From positions 1 through 64,000 of the forward strand of contig NZ_CP031834.1 in the NCBI RefSeq assembly GCF_003590645.1: a DNA stretch of 64,000 nt. Reading direction: 5' to 3'. Each line of letters starts with the position of its first letter. The stretch's first letter is position 1. The position numbers were made by a program, and so were the translations under genes. The stretch comes from Mesorhizobium sp. DCY119. GTDB lineage: Bacteria; Pseudomonadota; Alphaproteobacteria; Rhizobiales; Rhizobiaceae. The notes under the pieces were generated by a model. The model saw only the letters and a program-made list of their open reading frames with translations. It did no database searches and was not told where the DNA came from. This document shows positions 1-7,714 of the stretch, piece after piece.

Positions 1-316
1 GGATCTTGGTCAGCTTTTCCTTGTTCTCCGGCTTGATGAGCTCTTCGACCGTGCCCTTGGGCAGCGCGTCGAAAGCTTCGTTGGTCGGAGCAAAAACCGT
101 GAACGGACCCTTGCCCTGCAAGGTCTCGACCAGGCCGGCAGCCTTGACGGCGGCAACGAGCGTGGTGTGATCCTTCGAGTTTACCGCGTTCTCGACGATG
201 TTCTTGTCTTCGAACATGGCCGCACCGCCGACCTTCGGGTTTTCGGCATAGGCGACCGTGGCGAGAGCGGAGAGCGCGACTGCGCCGGCGAGAATGGTGG
301 AGGTGAATCTACGCAT
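1..316 (-). CDS. Fasciclin (FAS1) domain secreted protein, partial
   Basis: The first 105 residues are present and the C-terminus lies beyond the left edge. The protein starts [19 protein letters not shown], a clear Sec signal peptide with probable cleavage after AYA. The rest matches the first half of a FAS1 domain, including the typical [14 protein letters not shown] segment. Such proteins are exported adhesion or surface proteins of about 160-190 residues. A GGGAG ribosome site lies 7 bases before the ATG. It lies downstream of, and on the same strand as, an ECF sigma/anti-sigma pair. The same combination occurs at the mycobacterial SigK locus, where fasciclin proteins are regulon members, so SigK-like control is inferred here. 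Confidence 0.88.
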   Translation of the reverse strand, partial: MRRFTSTILAGAVALSALATVAYAENPKVGGAAMFEDKNIVENAVNSKDHTTLVAAVKAAGLVETLQGKGPFTVFAPTNEAFDALPKGTVEELIKPENKEKLTKI

Positions 317-341
317 TTTGTAACTCCCTGGGTTATTCCAC

Positions 342-372
342 ATTCGGTGGATGCAAGGAGTTACGGGGATGA
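342..372 (-). promoter_or_regulatory. Possible ECF (SigK-like) promoter of the fasciclin gene
   Basis: Reading on the minus strand, TCATCC (372-367) is followed 19 bases later by CCGAAT (347-342). This resembles the CCATCC / CCGAATC elements I recall for mycobacterial SigK, although the spacing is 2-3 bases longer. Transcription would start about 20-25 bases before the ATG, leaving room for the ribosome site. It is a resemblance only. Confidence 0.3.
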
Positions 373-463
373 AAAGAGTAAGTTTCGGCGCTTGCGAAAA
401 AATATTTATTTCTTTCCGGAATTCATAAAATATCTCGCACCAATTCACGCCCTATATTTCCGC

Positions 464-489
464 ATATAATTAGCGTTACCTAATTATAT
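464..489. repeat. Perfect AT-rich inverted repeat between anti-sigma and fasciclin genes
   Basis: The arm ATATAATTAG (464-473) is followed by a 6-base loop and its exact complement (480-489). It lies in an AT-rich stretch between the anti-sigma stop and the fasciclin promoter region. It could be an operator or a weak terminator of the sigma operon. There is no T-run long enough to call a classic terminator. Confidence 0.55.
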
Positions 490-537
490 ATTCTCTTATA
501 CTTCACGATAGAGTGATAACGGCGAGAAGAGCTTTGT

Positions 538-1260
538 TTAAATATTCTTCAGATCGCCCGCTGCGACCACCGGCCCGGTCGGCTGGCCGGTCGGCGAACC
601 GCCCGACGGCTCGAGGCTGACGGCCAGAACCGCGCCTGTGGCGAGCTTCTTCTGAAACTCGGGCGAGATCTTCAGATGAATGGTCGATCCGACCGGGATG
701 ACGCCCATGGAGACCGGCGCATTGGTTCCCTCGATCATCCAAAGCTCGAAATCGCGGCCCGCTGCGCGTTCACCCGATACGTGCGACAGACCCACATCGC
801 CTTGAGCGGCATCATAGACGGCGAGGTAACGCACATCGCTGCCATCCGCGGCAAGCGAGGCGACGAGGCGCCTCTCAGGCACAGGAGCCGGCGGATTGAT
901 GTAGGGCACGGCGATATAGATCGCGAGCGCGGCGATGGCGGCGGCAGCCAAGCCACGCCAGAAGGCGAGGCTCGACCACATGCCGGCTTGCCGCGCGGCC
1001 TGGGATTGCGCGGCCCCGGAGAACAGCCGCCGGTCGACGGCGGGCTTCACGGACGTCGGCGCCTCGATTTCGGGATAGGCTTCGGCGAGCGGGGACAGGT
1101 GAACCTCCCAGCGATCGACGAGACGCGCGAACTCAGGCTCGCCGTCGATGCGGCGGGCAGCTCCCTGCCTTTCATCGTTCGGCAGAACGCCAAGAACGTA
1201 TTCGGCAGCGATCATGGCGTCGCCGCCACGTTCCGGTTCGTTGTTGTCCGCCAGCGTCAT
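538..1260 (-). CDS. Anti-sigma factor, RskA type
   Basis: About 240 residues. The N-terminal cytoplasmic part (to about residue 90) has the zinc-less anti-sigma pattern AAEYVLGVLPNDER. One membrane helix follows at about 100-118 (GLAAAAIAALAIYIAV), then a periplasmic RskA-like C-terminal domain ending with FELWMIEGTNAPVSMG and a VSLEPSGGSPTGQPTGPV segment typical of the family. The ATG chosen at 1260 overlaps the sigma stop as ATGA, the usual sign of translational coupling; an in-frame ATG 12 bases earlier has the ribosome site too close. It should hold the sigma factor at the membrane until signal-dependent proteolysis. The name anti-sigma-K is by family resemblance. Confidence 0.88.
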   Translation of the reverse strand: MTLADNNEPERGGDAMIAAEYVLGVLPNDERQGAARRIDGEPEFARLVDRWEVHLSPLAEAYPEIEAPTSVKPAVDRRLFSGAAQSQAARQAGMWSSLAFWRGLAAAAIAALAIYIAVPYINPPAPVPERRLVASLAADGSDVRYLAVYDAAQGDVGLSHVSGERAAGRDFELWMIEGTNAPVSMGVIPVGSTIHLKISPEFQKKLATGAVLAVSLEPSGGSPTGQPTGPVVAAGDLKNI

Positions 1261-1796
1261 CGCTCGAGGCATTCCCTCAGTTTAAGCAGGCTGCGGCGCA
1301 GCCAGGTTCGCATCGTGTTCAGCGGTACGCTGTAGCGCGCCGCCAGCTCGGCATAGCTTTCGCCCTTGAGATAGGCGCCCCGGACGGCCGCCGCCCGGTC
1401 CTTTTCCAGTTCTTCGAGACAGTGGTGGATGCGCTCGTTTTCGCCGCCAGCCACCGCCGCCGCCTCTGGCCCGGGCGCCGGATCGGCCACGTCGAGCGCG
1501 GCGTCGATATCGACGGCAGGCTGGCGTCGCGCCCGGATGCGATCGATCGCGTGATTACGCGCAACCGCCACCAGCCACGATATCGGGCTCAAATCCGAGA
1601 CCGCAAAGCGATCGGCCTTCGTCCATATCTTGACGAAAACCTCCTGCAACGCTTCCTCGGCTTCTGCGCGATCGTTCAAGACACGCAGGCAGACGCCGAA
1701 AAGTTTCGCGCTCGTCTGCCGATACAGCAGGTCGAACGCCGCCCGGTCCTTCATCGATGTCCGGACGATCAGCTTTGTGATGTCTTGTGGCGTCAT
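1257..1796 (-). CDS. ECF RNA polymerase sigma factor (SigK/ECF19-like)
   Basis: About 179 residues with sigma region 2 (FDLLYRQTSAKLFGVCLRVL, then EAEEALQEVFVKIW, the -10 binding helix) and region 4 (GESYAELAARYSVPLNTMRTWLRRSLLKLRECL, the HTH for the -35 element). The N-terminal TTG that would add three residues was not chosen because ATG at 1796 fits conserved length. It overlaps the anti-sigma gene by 4 bases, so the two are one operon. Its likely target is the fasciclin gene downstream, as in SigK systems; this is inference from gene order. Confidence 0.9.
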   Translation of the reverse strand: MTPQDITKLIVRTSMKDRAAFDLLYRQTSAKLFGVCLRVLNDRAEAEEALQEVFVKIWTKADRFAVSDLSPISWLVAVARNHAIDRIRARRQPAVDIDAALDVADPAPGPEAAAVAGGENERIHHCLEELEKDRAAAVRGAYLKGESYAELAARYSVPLNTMRTWLRRSLLKLRECLER

Positions 1797-1874
1797 CGAA
1801 GCCAAACTAGGGCTTTGCAGTTGATTTGCAACGGCACAGACGCTGTTTCCGCGCCGGCGCGCAGGACAGCAATT

Positions 1875-2695
1875 TCAGCGCTGCTTCATCAGTTGCGGCA
1901 GCTCTTTCAGGAACATCTCCCGCACCTTCGGGCCTTTCGGAGAGTCGGCGCTGTCCGCGCCCACCTGCATGCGCGCGAAGACGACTTTACGGCCGTCCTT
2001 CTCAGCCCAGCCGACGAACCAGCCCAGAGGCTTGTTCCTGTTCGCCTTGCCTGCATCATCGCCGAGCCTGCCGCTGCCGGTCTTGCCGTGGACGGTCCAG
2101 CCGTCCTGCGAGGCGAAACTCGGGATGACCGCCCGGGTCATGTCGTTAGCCTTGCCTGAGACCGGCAGTTCGCCGGCAAGAAAGCTGCGCACGAGCGCCG
2201 CCTGTTCGTCCGGCGAGATCTTCAGCGACGACTTCAGCCAGGAGTGCGTCAGGCCATTGTTCTTGCCGGCATCGCCGGAGACATCCATGTTGCCGTAGCC
2301 GAGCTTTTTGACGTAGGCGGCGAATTTCTCCTTGCCGAGCCGTCGCGTGATTTCACGCGAAAACCAGAGAACGGAATCCTTCTCCAGATCGTCGGATCGA
2401 CGGTCTTCCGGTCGCGCTTCACCGCATCGAATTCGGGCTTGTAGTCCCAGGCAGGCGTGTGTTCGCCCTCAAGTATTCCCGCGTCGTAGCCGATCAGCGC
2501 CAAGGGAAACTTGAAGGTCGAGAACGGGTTGAGACGCTTGTCGCAAACACCCTCGCGATAAACGACATCCCCCGAGGCGGCATCCAGTATCACCGTGCAT
2601 TCGGGGGCTTTTTTCTGCGAAGCAGCCGCGGCTGGAAAGGTGAGGCCGGCCGCAAAGGCAAGCAAAAGCGCGGGCATCCTGAGTTTGTCGATCAT
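1875..2695 (-). pseudogene. Class D (OXA-type) beta-lactamase broken by a frameshift
   Basis: The gene reads in two frames. From 2695 the first frame has a signal peptide (MPALLLAFAAGLTFPAAAAS) and the active-site serine motif STFK. The second frame, to 1875, carries SVLW, YGN, SWLKSSLKISP, the KTG motif (VHGKTGSG) and WFVG. Joining the frames near 2381-2386 (a missing G in TGGGAG would restore WEKDSVLWFS) gives a normal length of about 270 residues. All class D landmarks are therefore present but in two frames. It is either a recent pseudogene or a base-calling error. If intact it would hydrolyse beta-lactams in the periplasm. Confidence 0.82.
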
Positions 2696-2873
2696 TGTTC
2701 GAAATCCGTTCGGCTGGGTGCAGTGCAGGCCCGCACGGAACCGCTAACTGGTTACCGATGTGTTGACGCCGCTTCGGTTTGAACATCTATTTTCGCTTGA
2801 CCTCAACTGCGCTTGAGGTCCTACAAACCCATTCGACCTATCGGGAAAGTCCCGAACCAGGGAGAATGTTATC

Positions 2874-3206
2874 ATGCAAGCAGCAGTTCAGAACGACGAC
2901 CTCGGCCCCGTCGTCTTCATCAACATCTTCACCGTGAAACCGGGCAGGCTCGACGATTTCATCGCGATCCAGAAGGCCAATCTCGATGGATCGGCGGGCG
3001 TCGTCAAAGGCTGGCGCGGCAGCCGCCTGCATCGCGCCACCGACGGCCGGACGGCGATCATAATGAGCGCCTTCGACACGATCGGCGACCACAAGCGCGT
3101 GCACGAAACCAGCCGTTTCGCCGAACACGTCCAGAAGGTCAGGCCGCTGATCGAAAGTGCGGGACCGGGTTATTACCAGGTTGTCCACGAAGTCGGACAG
3201 ATATAG
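2874..3206 (+). CDS. Antibiotic biosynthesis monooxygenase (ABM) domain protein
   Basis: A 110-residue protein with the ferredoxin-like ABM fold pattern: VVFINIFTVKPGRLDDFIAIQKAN at the start, GWRGSRLHRATDGRTAIIMSAFDT in the middle and a C-terminal helix with SRFAEHVQKVRPL. Small ABM proteins act as cofactor-free monooxygenases on aromatic or quinol compounds, or as haem-degrading enzymes; the substrate here is unknown. A GGGAG ribosome site lies 10 bases before ATG. It stands alone, with the broken beta-lactamase upstream on the other strand. Confidence 0.82.
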   Translation: MQAAVQNDDLGPVVFINIFTVKPGRLDDFIAIQKANLDGSAGVVKGWRGSRLHRATDGRTAIIMSAFDTIGDHKRVHETSRFAEHVQKVRPLIESAGPGYYQVVHEVGQI

Positions 3207-3343
3207 GCGGCGTGACGCGCGGCAAGCCGCCAACATCGCCCGATCTTCCCTTTCCTCCGCGAGCGGCTGCGGGCGCGCAATTTGCAAGGACTGTCCTGTT
3301 CGTTGTAGCCATTCTGATCGCTTGATCCTGGAGGAGGCGCAGC

Positions 3344-3736
3344 ATGGACCGATTCACCGGCGGTTGCCTGTGCGGCAACGTCCGACTTGTGGCGTCGGGT
3401 ACGCCTTACCGGGTCGGCATTTGTCACTGCCTCGACTGCCGCAAGCATCATGGTGCGCTTTTTTATGCTGCCGCGATATTCCCTCAGGAGGCGGTGACGA
3501 TCGATGGCGAGACACGCGACTACGCCGGGCGGTTTTTCTGTCCTCGTTGCGGCTCATCCGTTTTTGCACGCAGCGGGGACGAAATCGAAGTGCACCTGGG
3601 CGCCCTGGATGCCCCCGACCAATTGATGCCAACCTACGAAAGCTGGACCGCGCGTCGCGAGTCCTGGCTGCCGCCATTTCCGCACATGAGACGATATGAG
3701 CGTGATCGTGAGGCGAAGGGTCGCTTTGAGGAGTAG
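3344..3736 (+). CDS. GFA/CENP-V family zinc protein
   Basis: A 130-residue protein with the GFA zinc-site signature: GGCLCGNVRL, then CHCLDCRKHHGALFY, then FFCPRCGSSVF. These cysteines bind two zinc ions in the family founded on glutathione-dependent formaldehyde-activating enzyme. Most relatives have no proven activity, and a reaction with glutathione S-hydroxymethyl adducts is only a possibility. A strong GGAGGAGG ribosome site precedes ATG. It is 137 bases downstream of the ABM gene and may be cotranscribed. Confidence 0.85.
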   Translation: MDRFTGGCLCGNVRLVASGTPYRVGICHCLDCRKHHGALFYAAAIFPQEAVTIDGETRDYAGRFFCPRCGSSVFARSGDEIEVHLGALDAPDQLMPTYESWTARRESWLPPFPHMRRYERDREAKGRFEE

Positions 3737-3828
3737 GCGGCACGAAGGGTCCCGGTTTCAAGCTCTTTCACATACCACTTCTCAGTCAAACCAACCCCTG
3801 GAGACGTCCATAATCGCAGGAGAACTAC

Positions 3829-5244
3829 TTATTCGCTTGCTCTCCTATTGTAGTTTTCAATGACATGTAGTGCGTAACCGTTCATCTTGAAATTGGCGCA
3901 GCCACAAAAGCATAAGAATAATTTCTCGAAGATCGCTCGTGAACGTATCAACTCGACGTAGGTCAGATTATGATCCGATATCAGTCTCCCGTGAACGATA
4001 GCGTTTCGTGCTCCAATCATACGCGCTAAGTTAACGAACAATTGGTTTGTATTGGAGTGAAGCTTATATCTCTTCGCCATTCTCAGAATCCGTTCTTCCA
4101 GTTCGAGACTCGGCGGATGGCTTAGTTGTTTTTTGAGTCGCGCCGCGACAGCGGCTCCTATCGGGAGAGTAGAAACGGTATCCTTGAGGACCTTAGCTAG
4201 AGGCTTCCACTCTTTAGTCGGGATCAGCTCGCGGGAAATCAGCATTGTTTTCTCGAAAACACTGACCAACCGTTCTATCGCCTCTACACAGCTGGTTAAT
4301 CCCGCCTCCCACATCAGCGGGTCAAACGAATTTATATAGCCGTGTGCAGCAGCGTGGAGTAGTTCCTTTTGTTTTGAGTGGGTCGATAACGACACTGCTC
4401 CCCTCTTGAGATAAGTCTCGAGTCGTTGACCATAGTAGATGTTGTCGGCGGGATGTCCTGTTAGCCTCTCCCTCGGCCGAACCGCAACAGAGTGCCAAGT
4501 ATTAGATACCTCATTCGGTGAAATTCGATCCTCTCGTAAGGTAGCGATGTGTTGTCGAAGTTCAACTGTAAGCAAGATTCGCAGCAAATGCCAAAGTTCA
4601 TCTGATGAAGCGTAGAAAGTCTCTGGGCTTATGTTCGAGTCCGTTGGTTCAATCTGAATGCCAGGAATTTCCAAAGTTTCTTTTTCGATTGATAAACGTG
4701 GATCGTCGCGATCAAGTGACCACGAAATTACTCTGAACTTGAGTGGAAGGAACCCCAAAGAGGTCCAGTCACCAGTTTTATAAGCTCGATCTTTTTTTCC
4801 GAGGCTGCGGGGGTATACGCGCCAATGCCGAGGTCTTTGCAAAAACCAATAGGTCGCACGCAAAGCACCGCCAAGACCATCACCACGATAGCATTCAGTT
4901 GTCTTGAGAAGACGTATCTCAGCAACGGTCTGTATGGTCTCTTCATCGATATTTAGTCCGGCAGCCGCGCCGCTTGAGTAGAGATGTCCTGACCCTGTAG
5001 TCGTCGAGTCATAAGTATTGTCTGATCCATACGGCCAACTCGGGTTACTCGTGGCTTCCCATGTTAGGTCTCCTCCAACATCCAGTCTCATTGTCTCGAG
5101 TTCGGCTTCCCGATTGCCGAGAACGTATATGAGGTTAGGATGTAGATAATGCTGTTCTTGATGAAAAATCACAGAAGCAGAAATGGCACCATCATTTCCG
5201 AATATTCGTACTTTGGATGGAGTGTCATTGTCTCGTCTCGGCAT
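3829..5244 (-). CDS. Low-GC ApeA/HEPN-like protein, possible phage defence gene
   Basis: About 471 residues, with visibly lower GC and different codon use from both neighbours, so it looks acquired. The C-terminal third is helical and contains ARNAIVHG (Arg413-Asn-x3-His418), the R-x4-6-H motif that makes HEPN domains ribonucleases. The N-terminal half is beta-rich (KVRIFGNDG, IEKETLEIPGIQIEP). This two-part layout resembles ApeA, an abortive-infection protein with an N-terminal sensor domain and C-terminal HEPN RNase. Similarity outside the motif is weak and the call is inference. ATG at 5244 was chosen over a TTG at 5250. No partner gene is adjacent. Confidence 0.55.
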   Translation of the reverse strand: MPRRDNDTPSKVRIFGNDGAISASVIFHQEQHYLHPNLIYVLGNREAELETMRLDVGGDLTWEATSNPSWPYGSDNTYDSTTTGSGHLYSSGAAAGLNIDEETIQTVAEIRLLKTTECYRGDGLGGALRATYWFLQRPRHWRVYPRSLGKKDRAYKTGDWTSLGFLPLKFRVISWSLDRDDPRLSIEKETLEIPGIQIEPTDSNISPETFYASSDELWHLLRILLTVELRQHIATLREDRISPNEVSNTWHSVAVRPRERLTGHPADNIYYGQRLETYLKRGAVSLSTHSKQKELLHAAAHGYINSFDPLMWEAGLTSCVEAIERLVSVFEKTMLISRELIPTKEWKPLAKVLKDTVSTLPIGAAVAARLKKQLSHPPSLELEERILRMAKRYKLHSNTNQLFVNLARMIGARNAIVHGRLISDHNLTYVELIRSRAIFEKLFLCFCGCANFKMNGYALHVIENYNRRASE

Positions 5245-5409
5245 GAGCAAAACCAGTAGTTCCCAAAAGCGTCAGTCAGTTGCGTCAAGGCACTAGCCTA
5301 CAATCATCTCCACCGGCAAGAACAGCCTACAGTTCCTCTTGGTTACTCCAGGAGCGTCGAGCGGAGAAGATGTCTGCGTCGAAGCCTGCTCGACATGGCG
5401 TGCCCCGCA

Positions 5410-6927
5410 TCACTCGGGCAGTCCCGCCTTGCGAAACCCATCCACGAAATGCTCGAGCGTCTTCGCGTCGCGGAAGGGCTCCGTCGCGGCCCAGTGGCGG
5501 GTCGTGAAATCCGGGTTGCTGACGAGGAACAGTTCGGCCTCTGCGCGCGCCTCGTCGAACCGGCCGAGTTGGGCAAGGCTTGCCGCCAGGAAGCGGCGTG
5601 AGCTTGTGTGGTAGGTCTCGTCCCGGCGTAGGGTCTCTACAGCGGCTTCGTATTCTCGGTGTGCATATTGCGCCTGGCCGAGCGTCAGATAGTACCAGCT
5701 TGCCGGAAACGGGTTCAGCCGGAACGCCTTGGCGATATGCTCGAGGCCGTGCTCGATCCGCCCGGCCAGCACCGCGATGTCGGACAATGCCGCCCAGGCG
5801 TCGGCCTCGTTCGGGTCGAGTGCGATCGCACGCTCGAACTCCGCGTCCGCCTCGGCGAAGCTGCGCTCATAGGCAAGCAGGTAAGCCAGGACCCAGCGGC
5901 AGCCGGCATCGTCGGGATCGATCGCAACAGCCTTGCGCGCCAGTTCCAGGGCAACGCTGCGGTCGGCTTCCGTTGGTCCGCCGGAATGCACCCATCCCAT
6001 CCAGTGGTTCATGGCGAGCCAGCGATAGGCTTCGGCATATTCCGGATCGAGCGAGACCGCGCGCGTCAGCATCAGATGCGCTTCCCGCGCACTCTGCGGC
6101 GTGTCATCCATCAGCCTGCGCGCCCGCACGCAGAGATCGTAAGCCTCCAGATTTTCTGGCCGCTTGCGCGGTGGGAGTGCGCGCAGGCGGCCAAGCAACG
6201 CCTCCACGATCTTGGCCGTCACCTCGTCCTGAACGGCAAAGATATCTTCCAGGCTGCGATCGAAACGTTCCGCCCAGAGATGCTCGCCACTCACCGCGTC
6301 TACCAGTTGCGCGTTGATGCGCACGCGCCCGGCGGCGCGTCTGGCACTTCCTTCCAGCACGTAGCGCACGCCAAGCTCCTCGGCGATCGCGCGCACGGCA
6401 AGCGCCTTTCCCTTGTAGGCAAAGGCCGAGTTGCGCGCGATGACGAACAGGCCGGAGATCCTGGACAGGTCAGTGATCAGGTCTTCGGTCAAGCCATCCG
6501 CGAAGACGCCCTGCTCGGGATCGTTGCTGAGATTAAGGAAAGGCAGCACGGCTATCGATGGTTTGTCGGGCAGCGGCGAAGGTTTTCGCTTCGCGTCCAT
6601 GAGCTGCTCGACGGCACCCGAGAAGCGGTAGCCGACACGCGGAACCGTGACGATCCATTCCCCGCCTTCAGCGGTAGGGCCAAGCAGCTTTCGCAGCTGC
6701 GCGATCTGGACGGTGAGGTTACCTTCCTCGACGGCCGTAGCCGGCCACGCCGCATCCATCAACTCGGCCTTGCCGAGGATTTCACCCGGCCGCCCTACGA
6801 GTGCGGCAAGCAGCTTCAGCGCACGGTAGCCAACGGCAACGGGAACATCGTCCCGAAGGAGCGTTCCCGCACCCGGATCAAGCACGAATGGACCAAAGGC
6901 AAAGCGCGATCCCTGCATGCGGCGCAT
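5410..6927 (-). CDS. Winged-helix / TolB-like / TPR regulator
   Basis: A 505-residue protein with three parts. Residues about 5-105 form an OmpR/CadC-type winged helix (GYRALKLLAALVGRPGEILGKAELMDAAWP and VPRVGYRF). Residues about 120-250 form a TolB/FlgO-like domain (PSIAVLPFLNLSNDPEQG, YVLEGSARR, LWAERFDR). The rest consists of TPR helices (ALDPNEADAWAALSDIAVLAGR). No membrane helix is evident, unlike true CadC. This architecture is common in rhizobia next to adenylate cyclase-like genes and is thought to regulate transcription in response to unknown cues. It is monocistronic here. Confidence 0.8.
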   Translation of the reverse strand: MRRMQGSRFAFGPFVLDPGAGTLLRDDVPVAVGYRALKLLAALVGRPGEILGKAELMDAAWPATAVEEGNLTVQIAQLRKLLGPTAEGGEWIVTVPRVGYRFSGAVEQLMDAKRKPSPLPDKPSIAVLPFLNLSNDPEQGVFADGLTEDLITDLSRISGLFVIARNSAFAYKGKALAVRAIAEELGVRYVLEGSARRAAGRVRINAQLVDAVSGEHLWAERFDRSLEDIFAVQDEVTAKIVEALLGRLRALPPRKRPENLEAYDLCVRARRLMDDTPQSAREAHLMLTRAVSLDPEYAEAYRWLAMNHWMGWVHSGGPTEADRSVALELARKAVAIDPDDAGCRWVLAYLLAYERSFAEADAEFERAIALDPNEADAWAALSDIAVLAGRIEHGLEHIAKAFRLNPFPASWYYLTLGQAQYAHREYEAAVETLRRDETYHTSSRRFLAASLAQLGRFDEARAEAELFLVSNPDFTTRHWAATEPFRDAKTLEHFVDGFRKAGLPE

Positions 6928-7032
6928 CTTTAGCCCGTTTGGACATTTTTGCGAACTGCTGGAGAGCCTGCGCTTTTCCTATCCTGCTCGACCCATTTCA
7001 ATTCGAGCGATGGGGCCAAAAGCGCCGCCCCG

Positions 7033-7521
7033 CTAGTCAAGCACGACCACCGCCTCCACCTCGAATAGCATAGGGTCGATTGCGAGCTTCGGCACGGGGA
7101 TCAATGTCTGGGCCGGCAGCGCCTCGCCGAACATTTCCTTGACGTTCTCGGTCAGCACCCCAAGCTTCGACATATCGTGATCGACCACGAAGACCGTGAG
7201 CTTGGCAACCTGATCCGGCCTGGCACCGAGCGCGTCGAGGGCGGTGCGCAAATTTGCGTAGGCCTGCTTAACCTGGACCGCGAAGTCTGGAGACAAGGCT
7301 CCTGTGCCGTCTTGGCCGCCCTGTCCGGAGATGTAGGCCACCCGGGCTGCGCTGGGCACGATTACCGCCGTGCTGTAGCCATTCGGCGAAGGGTCATAGA
7401 GGTTTGGTGGATTGACGATGGTCAGCTTGAGATCATTCTCAGCCGCAGTCGCCGCAGCGGGAATTCCCATGGTCATGATGATTAGCCCTCCGACAAGCAG
7501 ACGCTTGATTGCGCGTGACAT
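7033..7521 (-). CDS. Exported RidA/YjgF-family protein
   Basis: From ATG 7521 the protein has 162 residues: a signal peptide (MSRAIKRLLVGGLIIMTMGIPAAATAAEN) followed by a RidA domain (VAYISGQGGQDGTG, QVKQAYANLRTALDALGA, VAKLTVFVVD and the C-terminal IPVPKLAIDPMLFEVEAVVVLD). Cytosolic RidA deaminates reactive enamines and carries a conserved Arg (near R105). Here the equivalent region reads ALPAQTLIPVPKLA and lacks that Arg, so a different role is likely. An upstream in-frame extension to 7599 is rejected because the signal peptide begins at 7521. It is divergent from the TetR gene, with repeated operator-like sites between them. Confidence 0.8.
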   Translation of the reverse strand: MSRAIKRLLVGGLIIMTMGIPAAATAAENDLKLTIVNPPNLYDPSPNGYSTAVIVPSAARVAYISGQGGQDGTGALSPDFAVQVKQAYANLRTALDALGARPDQVAKLTVFVVDHDMSKLGVLTENVKEMFGEALPAQTLIPVPKLAIDPMLFEVEAVVVLD

Positions 7522-7602
7522 GTTTTTCTCTTGGCTCTGCGGACTGCGAGCAACGTCCCCTCGCGGCCGGCATGATTGAACTTTTAGCCCATCGCCCATA
7601 GG

Positions 7603-7647
7603 ACTCGTGCGATGTACGAGTCATCCTATGGTACGTCGTACGAGTCA
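7603..7647. promoter_or_regulatory. Repeated operator-like sites between ridA-like and tetR genes
   Basis: ACTCGT (7603-7608) faces ACGAGT (7616-7621) across 7 bases. GTACGAGTCA occurs twice (7614-7623 and 7638-7647), 24 bases apart, and GTACG-T-CGTAC (7631-7641) is itself a palindrome. The pattern fits binding by the adjacent TetR regulator in the shared promoter. Confidence 0.5.
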
Positions 7648-7714
7648 AGCGTTCAAGATCGACATTCCTGACGTTGCCTGCCAAAATCGACGTTCTGAGC
7701 AGCGGGGAAGACGA

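Noticed and set aside
2249-2695. Reading the class D beta-lactamase as two separate genes
   Set aside because: Motifs are complementary halves of one enzyme and meet at one frame change.
7607-7714. Upstream GTG start for the TetR gene
   Set aside because: It would translate the operator repeats; ATG 7715 has a good ribosome site and starts just before the conserved HTH.
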